Shown here in pieces: positions 1 to 29,197 of a stretch of 64,000 bases of DNA. This DNA comes from Epinephelus fuscoguttatus. Taxonomy: Eukaryota > Chordata > Actinopteri > Perciformes > Serranidae. Within the stretch, counting starts at the first letter, position 1, and the number at the start of each line of letters is the position of its first letter. Under the pieces are notes generated by a model that was not told where the DNA came from, searched no databases, and saw only the letters and a program-made list of their open reading frames with translations. The position numbers were made by a program, and so were the translations under genes. The stretch lies in contig NC_064760.1 in the NCBI RefSeq assembly GCF_011397635.1, positions 25,369,356 to 25,433,355 of the forward strand, in the 5' to 3' direction.

Positions 1-7067
<7,067 letters not shown>

Positions 7068-8560
7068 CCACATGTAGAAACCCTGAGAGAACATCCTCTT
7101 TTCTGGGAATTGTTTTTTTTTTTCTAAGCTGCCTGAAAAGAGGAACGTGATTAAACAAGAATGTAGCAAAATTGAGACTGAGAAGGCAATCTTTGTATTT
7201 CCACTAAGCACTCGAAAAGTTTTGCCCTACTTTTGAGATTTGAATCAAACTTAGTACCTCTGAAACGACAAAACGGTTACAAATAACTAGCATGATGTTA
7301 TGATCCAGTCTTTCATTGGAGGCTTGACATAATACAAATACGGTACTCGCCTATAGAATCAGTTTACAGTAACTAAACATGTGTTTACTGTACTTTCTAT
7401 CATAGCCAGAGACCCATGAGGCCTTATGAGATATGTGCTTTTTTCTTTTTATCTTAGAAACATTTTGCCATGTGCCTCTTTTTGGCTCTTACCCCCTTTA
7501 CTGTTAGCAACCAGAGTAGATTTTTAGAAAAGCGGGTATTATTTGTTTTATTTTGTTTTGTTAAATGAGAAAATGTATTTGTTTTGATAACACAATATGA
7601 TTAACACAACAATATAAACAAACACTACACAAATATACATCAAAAAAATAAAAATAAACAAGAACCACATGCCATTCCCATATTAGTGGGAATCATTAAC
7701 ATTATGTCCTAAACCACAATAATGGAAAGTTAATAATTCAATTAAAACCTAAGTACGACCAACAGCTGTATTCACTGAATTATAATATTTTTGTAAAATG
7801 TTATTTCCAGGATATGAAATACAGAATCTACATGCACTGTTTTACTATGACAGATACTTTCTTTTTAGTTACATATGCCATAGTGTCAGACACTTCTTTC
7901 TTTTCTTTCTTTTTGTGTGTGTGAGGATTATATGAAATGTGTCGTTTGTGAATTTTGAATACTTGTTTATGTAGATTTAATTCATAGTTCTGTGCCAGAC
8001 TTGCACTTTATTTAGAAAAATGTGGATATTCATAATGAAGACATATGTATACAGTAATGATGGAATAGTTCCTCTGAGAATCAACTTTTGACCTAAACAC
8101 ATGGCTGTTGCAGTAAATCAGTTTCTGTGACAACAGGTGACTCAAGTGAACTAATGAAACACAGCATATCACTGCCTTAGCACAAGATGGCACACATCAG
8201 TGCCTTTGTATAGACTGACAGATTTTTATCTCGCAGCTTTTGTCGCTTGCCGATCCGAAGGGCTACCGTACTTATGACACCTAGATAGCCATATGTGTAC
8301 ATGTAAAGAATGATGCTTTTAGTTTTCTGCTGCACTGTATAGCATCCACTCACACAATGTTTCAGCTGTCAGTATTATAGTGTTGACGATAGTCCACCAT
8401 ATGAAACTACACTTTGTCATTTTCTGTAGCAATTTAAAATGCACATGATCACTGTATCACAAGCTATGGTACCAAAGCTCCCTTAACGTTTACAAATGTA
8501 TTTTTTATATGTGACATTTTATATGTTGTAAATGTGACAATAAATGTGTATTATCGTAGC
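7068..8560 (+). other. pdgfrb: pdgfrb 3' untranslated region
   Basis: Follows the tag stop at 7065-7067. The first good polyadenylation signal downstream is aataaa at 8539-8544, giving a 3' UTR of about 1.5 kb. It is AT-rich and contains no credible long frame. The true cleavage site needs transcript data. Confidence 0.6.
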
Positions 8561-8904
8561 AGCACTGGGAGTGAGTCTTTTATATGGATTTAAATGGTCT
8601 CATCGAGCTCCCCTACTCTGTGTACATGTATTTTTTCTTCTTTAAAACAGCCAAAGATACTGAAACTAAACAGCTGAAAACACTAATCCAGAATCAGGAT
8701 AATGCCTTGTGGTCTCAGTAATATGAAGCTCTCATACTGACGTCAAAATGATGTCAGAAAGATGTCGGATAGATGCTATATTTTGGCTGGAATGAAAATC
8801 AGACTGATGATATTTTAGAATTTTATGTTGTGTGGACATTAACAATATAACATTTTGCAGTTGTTGGGTTTTGTTCTCCATATCTTATGACTAAATGTCG
8901 ATAT

Positions 8905-9793
8905 CCTCCTGAGACTCAAGGTTTTGTTCGGTATGCTTTTTTTTAATGTATTCTAGCTATTTGGGATCAGTAGGACCTGATAAGTATAAAAAACTAAATG
9001 TTGTCAATGATAATCAAGTCCCAGCGTCTTCAAATCCTAATTAACTTCCTAATTAAAAGCGGCTTACCTTGTTACTGGTGCTAAAATTGCTCAAATTGGT
9101 CACCATATCAAACTACAAACACAATTAATCATAAATGAACAAGTTTCTACAATTTAATTTAATCAGACTTTGGACCTTGTCCACTTTTGTGTTGGGATCA
9201 GCTGCAGATTGACTTGGCAGAGATGGCTGCCATCTTGTTTTTACATGGATCAGTGTATTGTGTTCTTACTGCCACTAGATGGCACAAAAAAGTGTCCACG
9301 GACGAGGACAACAGGTCTAAATTAAAGGTAGGGTCTGGAGGATTTTCCAGTTGCTGTTTGTAAACACACATTCAAATTTGGCCCCTCCTATCAGGCTCAA
9401 CTCTCCCGGGTGTACGGAGCCTGGAGGTACGGAAGAAGGCTTCACAGAAGAGGTTCAGGCAAGGCTCGCTCTGGTGCACGCTCGGACACACTCGGTCACG
9501 TTCGGGCACGGCACCTGCGCTCTCTCATTGGCTGGGGAAATCTCCGCCCAGAAGCGGTCCGAGCTCACAAAAACATCAAAATACAGTTAAAGGGCAGGAG
9601 CTCTGCAAACAGAGTCACCACCACACATGAGTAGAAGCCCATAGGTGATGATTAAGCAGGATTTCATTTGTATATGTCTATATTGTGTTTTGTTTGAAAA
9701 TCCTCCAGATCCTACCTTTAAGTAGAATGAAGTATGAGGTTAAGTAAACCCAAAATATGATGTCCCCATATGAGGACACAGGGTCTCAGGAGG
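8905..9793. mobile_element. MITE-like DNA element, family A, copy 2 (carries a nested MITE)
   Basis: Inverted ends cctcctgagactc at the left and, in reverse complement, cctcctgagaccctg at the right. It is related to 4420-4774 but longer, because it holds an extra stretch of about 150 bp near 9130-9290 and a complete second element at 9326-9717. It lies in the pdgfrb-csf1r spacer. It is non-coding. Confidence 0.7.
9326..9717. mobile_element. 392-bp MITE with TTAA target duplication, nested in family A
   Basis: Terminal inverted repeats of about 22 bp (aggtagggtctggaggattt and its partner aggtaggatctggaggattt) differ at one position. They are flanked directly by TTAA at 9322-9325 and 9718-9721. 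A TTAA target points to the piggyBac or Kolobok superfamilies; the ends do not let me choose. The interior is GC-rich with no transposase. Copy 1 of the host element at 4420 lacks it. Confidence 0.88.
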
Positions 9794-10049
9794 GTATTGT
9801 ACATCAAGATGATGTTAGCATGAGACATTTGGAAGACATTTGATTTAACTTAAAACCAACAACATATCAATGTCATCTGTAGTCAGAATTCTATGTCAAA
9901 TTGATGTTGGCATTGGACATCGTCTTGACACTACATTTTGGTTCACCAATGTCAAATTTCTGTCTTCCACATTGACATTTTATATTTATGTTGAACATGT
10001 AAAAACAAAACAAAACAAAAAAGACATGTACATACAAACAAGCAGACGA

Positions 10050-10940
10050 CAGAAAGAAAGTAGTAATTACAAATAATGAAAAGCATGATAAAAAGCAATT
10101 GTCAATGTATAGTTACTTTGATTTACACATTCAAAAAGGAGTGGGAGGAAGTATAAACTTATTAAATTCCACCTCTTCTCCACAAGTCTAAATATACAAT
10201 TGTTACTACCTTTAAACTTTGTCACACAAAAATAACCCATGTATATGTATATACATGTATATATGTATATAATATTAACACATATCATATTAATTACCAA
10301 ATATCTATCTTAAAAAAACCTGTCTTAGTATATAATATAATATAAATGACCAATTACCCATGACTTACATGTGTAAACCAGTCTAAATGTATGGTATATA
10401 AAATACCAATTTGTCTTTACAAAAAAAATAATATTTATATTTGTATATCTAATAATTGAACATATGAATTATACAAAGTATGAATATATGTAATTCTGCC
10501 AGTATATCCATGTGTGTGTACCCACATACCCATATATGAATAAATACGTATTTATATATTAATACACTGTCAATTACAGAGGAGAGAACGTAAGTAGTAA
10601 TCCCTTTGAACAACTGATGTCTAACCCTTCTTCAACCCTGTACCTCCTGAATATAATGTCTTTATACCATATTTTAACTTGGTGTATGCTCAGACATTGC
10701 TCGAGCTCCACAATAAAACTGTTCCATAACTTCACTTCACATATTGAATTCCAAAATAATTTCTTGCGAGCACACTTTGAGTTTTGAAACTAGATTATAA
10801 CCCCCCTCTTGGTCACTGAACAGATTTTTAATACTGCCTGGTAGCGGCTTATTTCTTGCTTTAAACATCATTTGTGTAATCACATTCAGTGATTTCAGTA
10901 TGAATCTACCTGAAGGATCTCCAGGTCCCATCTACTATAC
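10050..10940 (-). mobile_element. 5'-truncated LINE, end of reverse-transcriptase ORF and 3' tail
   Basis: On the minus strand, 10737-10931 translates to GPGDPSGRFILKSLNVITQM and then RNKPLPGSIKNLF; downstream frames read SEVKLWNSF and FRRYRVEEGL. I recognise these as the C-terminal end of the reverse transcriptase of a common fish non-LTR retrotransposon (Rex1/CR1/L2-like; clade not certain). The following AT-rich 3' region down to about 10050 fits its tail. Only the 3' end is present, as is usual for 5' truncation on insertion. Confidence 0.72.
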
Positions 10941-11174
10941 ATATCCAAACTGACTTGTCTCAATCTGTTAGTGCTTTTGTGTGATTCCTAGGTCAGATTT
11001 CTGAGAGCTTTTTGACCTCCATGAGTGCACACAACCAAAAGCCTTGCAGCCATGGTCCTGTGGTGCTGGGGACGATTAGTCTCACCTCAGCGGATGTCTC
11101 TGGAGAATTGTGCCTTTCTGTTGCAAATTGGAACTGGCTCATCAATTTGTTGAGCGTGATTTGCTGATCCGCCT

Positions 11175-11177
<3 letters not shown>

Positions 11178-11223
<46 letters not shown>

Positions 11224-11247
11224 CACACACACGCATACGCACACACT
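11178..11247. repeat. (CA)n microsatellite just upstream of csf1r
   Basis: About 70 bp of nearly pure CA with a few G interruptions, 200 bp or so before the inferred csf1r 5' exon. It produces spurious His/Thr or Val/Cys frames on both strands. Confidence 0.98.
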
Positions 11248-11249
11248 CC

Positions 11250-11446
11250 CTCCACCCTCTACCACTTGCTTGACTGGAAGTTTGCTGTGTGACTTCTGTG
11301 GTGAAGACACTGTAAACAAGCAGAAGGAGAAGAAGGGCAGAGACAAACACAGCAGGAGGAAGGGACCCGTGTGTCAGCTTTGGATGCTGGAAACATCCGA
11401 CCCAGGGAAGTGATTATACCCCTCTTTCACCTGAAGACATCAGCAG
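11250..11446 (+). promoter_or_regulatory. Putative csf1r promoter and 5' non-coding exon
   Basis: A donor gtgagc at 11447 and an acceptor ending at 11794 (aaactgcag) would splice a non-coding exon ending at 11446 to the exon carrying the ATG at 11813. No TATA box is obvious. An ETS/PU.1-like core (aggaggaagg) lies near 11354-11363; mammalian CSF1R promoters are TATA-less and PU.1 dependent. The start site is inferred. Confidence 0.45.
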
Positions 11447-11812
11447 GTGAGCACATTTGAAATAAATGAGTGAGCTTCCATAAAGCTGTATTTTGAGAAG
11501 TGACTTATCAGTTTCCTAACTGTAATCAGGAAATGCTTCCTTAAAGTATTTGTTAGTCTGTTTTCTGATTTTAATGTATACTCAAGAAGACAAACATCAC
11601 AGTTGAATAGATGGTTCCTCAGCAGAGATTCGTGTTTACGGGCAAAGCTTCTCTGACCAGTGAGAAAAGAGAAGTTGATGAGGGGGGTGAGTGATAGCAC
11701 AACTTAAGAGGTGGTTCTCATTTCTTTCTCGAACACCACAGATCAAAAGAAGAGTGTTCTGTGGCACACGCACGCATCAACATTCAAACTGCAGGTTTGG
11801 AGTTGATCCAGG

Positions 11813-21765
<9,953 letters not shown>

Positions 21766-23640
21766 TCGCCCTAAGCCACCGATCAATCAGTGAATCAATC
21801 ACTCATCAACAAGCATCAGGAAAGCGCTATCAGCTGTGGCTCATGGCCAGAGTACCACTGCTTGTTCTAACCGCTGGACAGTCACAGAGAGTCGCCTTCA
21901 CAGCTATTTTTTGCCTGTTGTGCCTGCTCGCCAGACAGACAAGCAGCTGCAGCAAGCATGTGACTTGCTTCTTTGCAGACCATGACTACAAATTGCCACG
22001 TCTAATGACACTGACTGCAGACATGAAAGGAGGAAACATGTCAACAGACCGCGAAAGCATCCAAAGCTGTACCTTATCCTAAATGTTACCCCCTCATGTA
22101 CTGTCTCTCACTCCTTCTGATATGTATTTGAGGTATAATCTGTTAACGGAAGGAGAATCTTTTTGTCATTTCTTATTTTCTTATTATAAACTCTGTGTTT
22201 ATTACTTTTTCTTTTTTTTATTATTGCCGTGACAGTGAATGTTTTTGTAGAGATTTTTTGTCAGCAGGTTCACTTCCTTCTCATCATTTCATTGCATGTA
22301 TGCTTTCTCAGAGGAAGCAACCCAAAAGTCACAAACACTGCGTCCACAACAACAACCACTTTGTGACTTCTTATCTTCATGTGCTCCAGACAAGTTGGTT
22401 TTTATTCCCACATCACCTTAATTAAACATCTAAACAGTGCAAGTGTTTTTCCCTGTTTTAAACACGCTGGTCATAGCTGTATCTCTTGTGACACACTTAA
22501 CAGCAGCTGTCAGTCGCAACATGTGATTGTTCCACTTCCATCTAATTAATTAAGCAGGGGTCAGTGTGATTTAGGAGCAGCGAATACAACTGAATTGAGC
22601 AGGGAAATCTGTGGATCCCTTATGGATCAGATGAACAATGATTCATGTCTGACAATGTGAAAGTTTCTTTTTTTCTTTATTTTTGCATGGCACGACTTAA
22701 TCTTCTCATTTTCTGTAGAGTTAGACGATTATTAGGATGTAAGCTTCATTTATGTCTGTATGTAGCAGTCAGCCTACACTGCCAACTGTTTGAAGATTTC
22801 AGAATGATATATAAGCTATGTGAGAGATACAGACTGCATATTTGTGTGACTTCAGGCATTTTAAGTGTGCTTGCATCTGAATGAAACAAGAGTGAGATGT
22901 CTGATAATGTATATATCTCATGATGTAAATCAAGAATTGTCTTTATTTTCGCTGGAATGTAGAATAGATAGTACATCAATATGTCCATGTTGTTTTTATT
23001 TGTGTGCAAATGAGATAATCAATGCAAAAGCTGCAAATTAAATCACTGGAAAATGCTTTGAACGAAGCTTTACCACTGAACCTTCAGACTGTAGAGTTTC
23101 TTTATATGCTGCCGAGGTGATGATATGGTGCCAGATATTTCTAAACTACGTTTTTCTTTGTTGTACCTCACTGAGCTGATAGAAACTGTGCTGCCTTTAA
23201 GTTCCTCTCTCCTCACTTCCTATTTTTGTTGTTCTGGATCACGTCCAATCTGCATTTCCTCTGGAACGTTTCCCACAGTATCTGTCAACATTGCACAACT
23301 CTGAAAACTTTGTAGGGAAGTATTCATCCCCATCAGAAAGTCTACATGCTATCCCTCCTTTGTGAGGTTTCAGCTGAAATCATACTCCTTTATGTGCTGC
23401 CAGACTTTCTGAGGTACATTGTGACGTCTTTGTTCGGTTGTCTGTCAAGACACTGAGATATTCACAGTGTTGGAAAGGTTACTTTGAAATGTGATAGGTT
23501 ACAGAGTTACCCTGTTAAAAATATAGTAAGTCATGTATCTATTTTTATTACTTCATCAAAGCAATGTATCACATTTGACTACTTTTTGATTGCTTTTCTA
23601 ACAAATGTTATACACTGGGCAATAAAGCTGAAAAATGTTC
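21766..23640 (+). other. csf1ra: csf1r 3' untranslated region (probable)
   Basis: No aataaa occurs between the stop at 21763-21765 and 23621-23626 (gggcaataaagctg), so a 3' UTR near 1.86 kb is the simplest reading. The last 160 bp overlap the start of a dispersed hAT-like element (from 23465), so the poly(A) signal may be transposon-supplied. Confidence 0.5.
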
Positions 23641-24105
23641 AGAAATAGACGATGCCAAAAGGAGGTATTACTGCACAGGAGAAGATCCAAAGAAAAGCTT
23701 TCCTCCAAAAGTTGAATATGTGCACAGCCCCACCTCTGCCGTTAAATCCAAATGAAAATGAATGGGAGGAATAGCGTTTTTGCAGCAGTGCCTGACACAG
23801 TGTAAATGAATCCTTAGTGTGAACTTGAAGCAGAGTTCAGTGACACCACTCCGGCTTTGCCAGAACTGCCAATGGAGCAAAAACATGTGATGCTCCAGCC
23901 CAAATGTCCTCAGGACACCCTCCTTTTTTATATTTAATTCTTACAGACAAACAGAAAGAAACAGAATGAATGTTTTATTCTACATATAAACTTTTTACTG
24001 AAAAGAAAAGATTTGGATGTAACTTGTTGTTGTAATTTTGATCAGTATTTGTAATTTAATTACTTTTTTCTCAGTAACTTTAACAGTTCATCTTGGGACC
24101 AGATG
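23465..24105. mobile_element. hAT-like MITE remnant with a nested repeat
   Basis: Begins cagtgttggaaaggtt, like the better preserved copy at 24556, and later segments (gttttattctacatat, ctttttactga, tctcagtaact) also align with that copy. The 259-bp repeat copy 2 sits inside it. The right end is not well defined. Confidence 0.55.
23696..23954 (+). repeat. 259-bp direct repeat, copy 2 (downstream of csf1r)
   Basis: Almost identical to 21174-21432 and inserted inside an older hAT-like element, so this copy arrived after that element. The pair flanks the last csf1r coding exon and 3' UTR, about 2.5 kb apart. Confidence 0.97.
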
Positions 24106-24555
24106 TTACAATCCCTGATGCACATGCTTGAGACTATTAGTGGGAGTAATAGTGCCGTACGAGTGGGAGTAGGTTAAAGAAGTAGAAAGGAGCATAGGGA
24201 AGTCAGATCCAAGGAGAGACTGTCAGTTACAGTTACATTTATTATATATACTCATACATATACTCTGCCGTAATTCAAAGTGACTGTCACAAATGACAGC
24301 AGTATTGTTGTTAGGTCTGTGCAGCAGTGAATGGGGAACAACATGAACACGTCAGTAAAATGACTGAGTGGCAACACAAACAGTATGATGATGACACTTT
24401 TCACATTTTCCAGACCACTTATATATAGATATTTGGGTCATTCATTCAACTGTGGTCTCTTTTGGTTTGGAAACTTTTAGAAAATCTAATACATATTTTG
24501 GGAAATGCAACAATACAAAATTGTCAGTAATATAACACTGTCATTATTTCCAACC

Positions 24556-25243
24556 CAGTGTTGGGATGGTTACTTTTGAAATGTAATAGGTTATATTCTA
24601 CATATTAACCTTCTACTGAATATACTTAAATTTAACCCCTTTGTAATGAACAACAGTTTGATAGTTAAATTAGCCAACTTATTTTTTCTCAGTAACTGTA
24701 ACTGATTACATTTACATCTATTTTGTAGTTTAATTACGCGTAAATGATGCGAAGCCTGCGGAGCTAGTTCAGGCAGACAACTCAAGTGCGCCAATCCTGA
24801 TCAGCTGATCAGCCACATGCTCTCCCCAGCTGATAGGGCGGGCTATTTAAACCCCCTGTGCTTACCTGATCATTCCTTGCTACTCTGCTGCTGCATGGTG
24901 CTACTGCTGCTCTGCTGCATTCTGCTGCTCTCACTGCTGCTGCCGCTGCTGTGTGTTGCTTATGAAGCTTCTCAAATCCCACCACCTCCCCAGCATCCAC
25001 CTGTGGGCTCTGTTTCTAGGATCCCCAGCTGGGGGTCTGCTATTCATTCCCTGTAATATCTGTCATGCAGATCATTTTCAGGGAATGAATAAATTGAGAT
25101 AGAGCCTGACGCCAATCTTGCTTCAGCCATGCTAAAACGATTCATGCCCTGCTTCAGTATGTAAATATTTATGCTCAATAAAAATGCTAAATTCAATCCA
25201 GAGTTGTCTGACTGAACTACTTACATGTAACTGTCCAACACTG
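24556..25243. mobile_element. hAT-like MITE with a nested promoter/poly(A) insertion
   Basis: Starts cagtgttggga and ends ccaacactg, so the ends are inverted. The interior between about 24740 and 25224 does not resemble the sister element. It contains gggcggg, a TATA-like tatttaaa at 24844-24851, an imperfect CTG run near 24880-24960, and aataaa motifs near 25087 and 25177. A compact promoter plus poly(A) unit is what a solo LTR or another small retroelement would show; its family is unassigned and I would treat it as a fossil. Confidence 0.5.
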
Positions 25244-27400
25244 CCATTACCACGTGTCTTTTCCATCACAGTGAACAAATAAAAGGAAATGACTGTGGTG
25301 GGGATTAAATATTGTCTCAGATTTAAAGACATCTCAGGATATGTTACCTTGCTGATGTCTGATTTAGCATTTGCGTTAAATATATACAAAATACAAAATA
25401 TAAAATGTTGTCTATCTTATTGTTTTTTGTAATCAAAGAAAATATGTGCTGCTTGGAAATGAAAGCCAATAAACATATTCTTGATTTAACAAAAATTTAC
25501 CTCGATTTCTTTCTTTCTTTTCTTTTTTCCAGTCTCCTCAGTGTCGCTGACTGTCCTCCAGCGAAACAAAACCTATACATAACATGCTGCTTTTTAGAAA
25601 ATAAAAATGACTGAACTATCATTTAATTTGTGTGTGTTGCATCACTGAAGTTGCAGAGTTGCTCATATATCGACTGCCAAGACAACAACTGGTTAATGAC
25701 TGCATAATAATGATTAATAATTCAAAAAATTAACAATTGATTTTGAATTTGATTAACATCCTCTAATGACACGACTAGTTCCTTCGACTCTTGTAGCTCA
25801 AATTAAACACCTTCTTCTTTTGGTCCATGATAATCGTTGATATCATCGCTTGTCAATCTTGAGCAGCCTATAAGCACTTTCGAATCAAAGATACAGTCAT
25901 GACAGGATGAGCACAGATTTAAGACTTAAGATAAGAAAGGAGGTCACAGGAGGACACAACCATGAGTTTAGTTGTCCTGTTGAAATCGGAAATAAAGTGT
26001 TTTCCTATCTTTGAAACTTAAAATAGGACAAGCAGCTATGATATTTTTCCTTAATGAAGCCCTGGGCTTTTCGTTGGTGAATGTCCTCAATAAGTTTCTT
26101 GTTACTGCACAGAATATTTTGTTTTTCAGGCATGTAAAGCATAAATAATCAGCTCAATCGCACTTTTAGTCAATAGATTTTCACTGTAAAATTCCTTTTG
26201 TGTCGTCGTATTGGTTGTTAACCTTTATTAGACTAATGTAAATTCAATCACGCAGACCTGTTGAAGTTTTTTCAGGTCAGTTCTTCCTTGCTCTGAGTAA
26301 ATATAAAGATGAAATGTTCTAAAACATTAAAATAAATAAAGCCAGAGTACTCATTAGAAAAATGGCCAGTTTTGTAATGTTGCAGAAGATTTAAGTGGCA
26401 ATTTTGCATGCAAAACATCATTATACAAAGAATACTGACTACAGCCATGTTATTAACTAAAAACACAGTATTTCTCTTTGAAACTTTGTGGAATAATTTG
26501 CCCTCTCAGCCCTTATACAGCGGCCTATATATTCACAACTCTCGACTTTGCATGAGGGGAAAAACCACACAATTAGGAGCGGTGTGTAAAAAATCGGGTT
26601 AGTACAAAGAGTTCGGGCTAAGGAAAAAAAAAAACAAACACAAAAAATCTGTTCTACTTTGGAGCTTTATGACTCACACAAAATAACCATGACATTTCTT
26701 GCCACATGACTGTTGCAAGCTTTGTAGTAATTCTGGTGGGTAGTTTTGATACAAACCCTTACAGTTGTCTGTTGTAGCTGACACAAGGTTGTGTCTCTCC
26801 ACTGCTCACCACCTCTGACAAGTTATAGAAGAGTATTTGTTGTCAGAGCCCAGTAAAAAGAAGCCTGGGGGGGCATGGAGATAGTAATGACAGAGAACTT
26901 ACATGATACTCTGGTAACTGGTGATAGCTATCAATAGCTGCCCAGGAAAACAGAAGCACTGTCCCCTTCCTGTTTAGGTTGTGCAATAGTTGACATACTT
27001 CCTTTGTGCCGTAAATTGAGCCGTTGTCTTCCAGGAGGAGAGAGATGCTGATGGTGCCATTAGTCTATAGCCATTACATTTTGCATTCAACATTCACTTA
27101 ATAAGAATAAGTTAAAGCAACCACCAGATTCCATTGACAAAAATAGTAATTTTACGTAGTAGAACACTGGAGTTGTCGGCCTATCGTGGCCTCAATCAGT
27201 TCATGTGTAAAGTAAAGACATCGACATTTGGTCATGGACCTTCCACATCTACATACGATGTGAAAGGTACCCTGAGTGCCTGTTAAAGCATTGTCTTCCT
27301 TCAAAATACACTTCTGTTTTCACAGGAAATTTAATATTTTCATGCAGTCTCTTTCAAAATAAAAGCACTACATCGGTACAACAACATAAATTGTCTTTTT
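25244..27400. other. csf1r-hmgxb3 spacer, left part
   Basis: AT-rich intergenic DNA. No conserved frame or bounded element was seen. Confidence 0.5.
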
Positions 27401-27744
27401 ATTTCTTCCAACAACTAACGCACATGGTTGGGTTTAGGCAACAAAAACACGTGGTTAGGTTTAGGTGAAAAGAACAGGGTTTAGCTTTATAATCTTAAGG
27501 GACACAATCACCACTCTCTTAGGTGAAAGTCTTGGTCTTCTAAGCATTCTAACTTTGATTCTTGACTCACCGTGTTTCCCCGACGCCACAGAGTGGCTTT
27601 ATACTATAACTGCGACCGGCCTATGTTAAAGGACAGCTTTTTACTCAGTGTCTGATGTTACAAGTCACTGTCTAAGCGCTGGATGCTGGACTTCGACGAC
27701 TTCAGAGTGAGACTGGGTTGGAAAATGACAAGAGATATAAACAA

Positions 27745-27949
27745 GTTTGCTGATTTTTAGGCTTTTTTTTTTTGCCTTCATTGGATCAGATAGTCAAAGC
27801 ATGAAAGGGAGAGACAGGGGGGATGACATGCTGCAGAGGGCCGCAGGCTTAAGTTGAACCCACAGCTGCTGTGGCAAGGTCATTGCCTTCATTTATGGGA
27901 TGCCTGCTCTTCCCACTAAGCCACTGGACACCCCAGGTTTGCTGATTTT
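27745..27949 (-). mobile_element. tRNA-derived SINE with 13-bp target duplication
   Basis: On the minus strand it reads gtgtccagtggcttagtggg (A-box-like), then gggttcaac (B-box-like), then about 100 bp of body and a poly(A) tail (the T run at 27763-27773). It is flanked by identical copies of gtttgctgatttt at 27745-27757 and 27937-27949, the hallmark of LINE-driven retroposition. A few related bases near 27415-27485 (ggttaggtttagg units) belong to another common fish repeat. Confidence 0.88.
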
Positions 27950-28049
27950 ACCTATCCCGGCAACTGAAATCAATTGCTTGTTTACCTTTAACCTCATGAT
28001 TCAGAAAGGCTTTATGACAGTTTGACCATTTTGCCACAGAGAAGATGAC

Positions 28050-29197
28050 CAGAGCTGCAAAATCATTCATTTATTTTATCTGTTACATGTTACATCAGCA
28101 GTTTCACTTACAGGACATAACTGTGTCAGCTATCACAATATTTTCTTTATCTACAGAATTCTTGGCTGCTGCGATGTGCTCTGATCAACAGGTGTCCCCA
28201 CTGAACACTTGAAGTCTTGACAAATGAACCTATTTTCAACTATTTAGACAGCCTTAATGCTTCGTAAAAGTCTTGTCTTAATTGCAAAGTAAAGCATTGG
28301 TGACAAAAAGTAATCTCTCTGAAGCACCTCATGCAGGCAGATCTACAGAGCTCATTTTTAAAGGCTGACTGCTGATCAGTTGACAGGAATAAAACAAAAA
28401 ACTGTGTTTCCTTGAAGAAAAAATGAAATCCAAAATAAAGCAAAGGCCGCAAGGTCCATCACCACATCATGACTCTGCACAGTCGACAATTATCATCACT
28501 TTTCAAAAGCAAATGTCAGTCTAAAAGGCAACACGTGGCAGGGGAGAGGTAAGAGTGTACAAATGTAAAGCAGAAATGTCTCTGGACATAAAAGGAAAAT
28601 AAATACAACACACTATTCATGGTTAAATATATACATTTAGGCTTGAATTGGTTAAGTTATTAAAATCTTTACATTCTTTCAGTCACAGAAAAGATCGCCT
28701 TTACACACCTCTTCACTTCTTTAACTCTTGACACCCTACTGGTAAAAAAAAAACAAAAAAAAGATTACATTCTTTTAGTCATTTAAAAGAATAAGTCTGA
28801 AATTCATTCTCCATCATCTTGACTCCTATAAACTCTCACACTGACTGTTAACTGTGGTTAGAGACGGTTAAGAATATGTAAACACCAGTGACATCCCATC
28901 ACCTACGTTAAGGTCCATTTCGGCAAAATTCAGCCCACTTTTTCAGTATTCAGTCTACTTCTTCACATCAGCAAAACAATGTATAGCTGTTATTATGTGC
29001 TGTTATACAGGCTAATATAACAGTAAAGTACTTTCCAACACTGAGTTATGGTTAGCACTGTGTTGCCCCCATATTCTTTGATACTTCTGGTAGCACTTCT
29101 ATCTCTCCTGATGGCTGCACTCCTGTCTTTAGATGCAGCCATGTTTACATTCAGTCCATCCCTCTGCCTGCATGCTGATTGTCCACCCTGAGCATTT
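28050..29197 (-). other. hmgxb3: hmgxb3 3' untranslated region (probable)
   Basis: Minus-strand sequence after the stop at 29198-29200. The first aataaa on that strand is at 28070-28075, about 1.1 kb downstream. Confidence 0.5.

Noticed and set aside
24817-25056. 79-aa leucine-rich open frame
   Set aside because: Produced by a CTG-rich stretch inside a transposon insertion; no splice or homology support.
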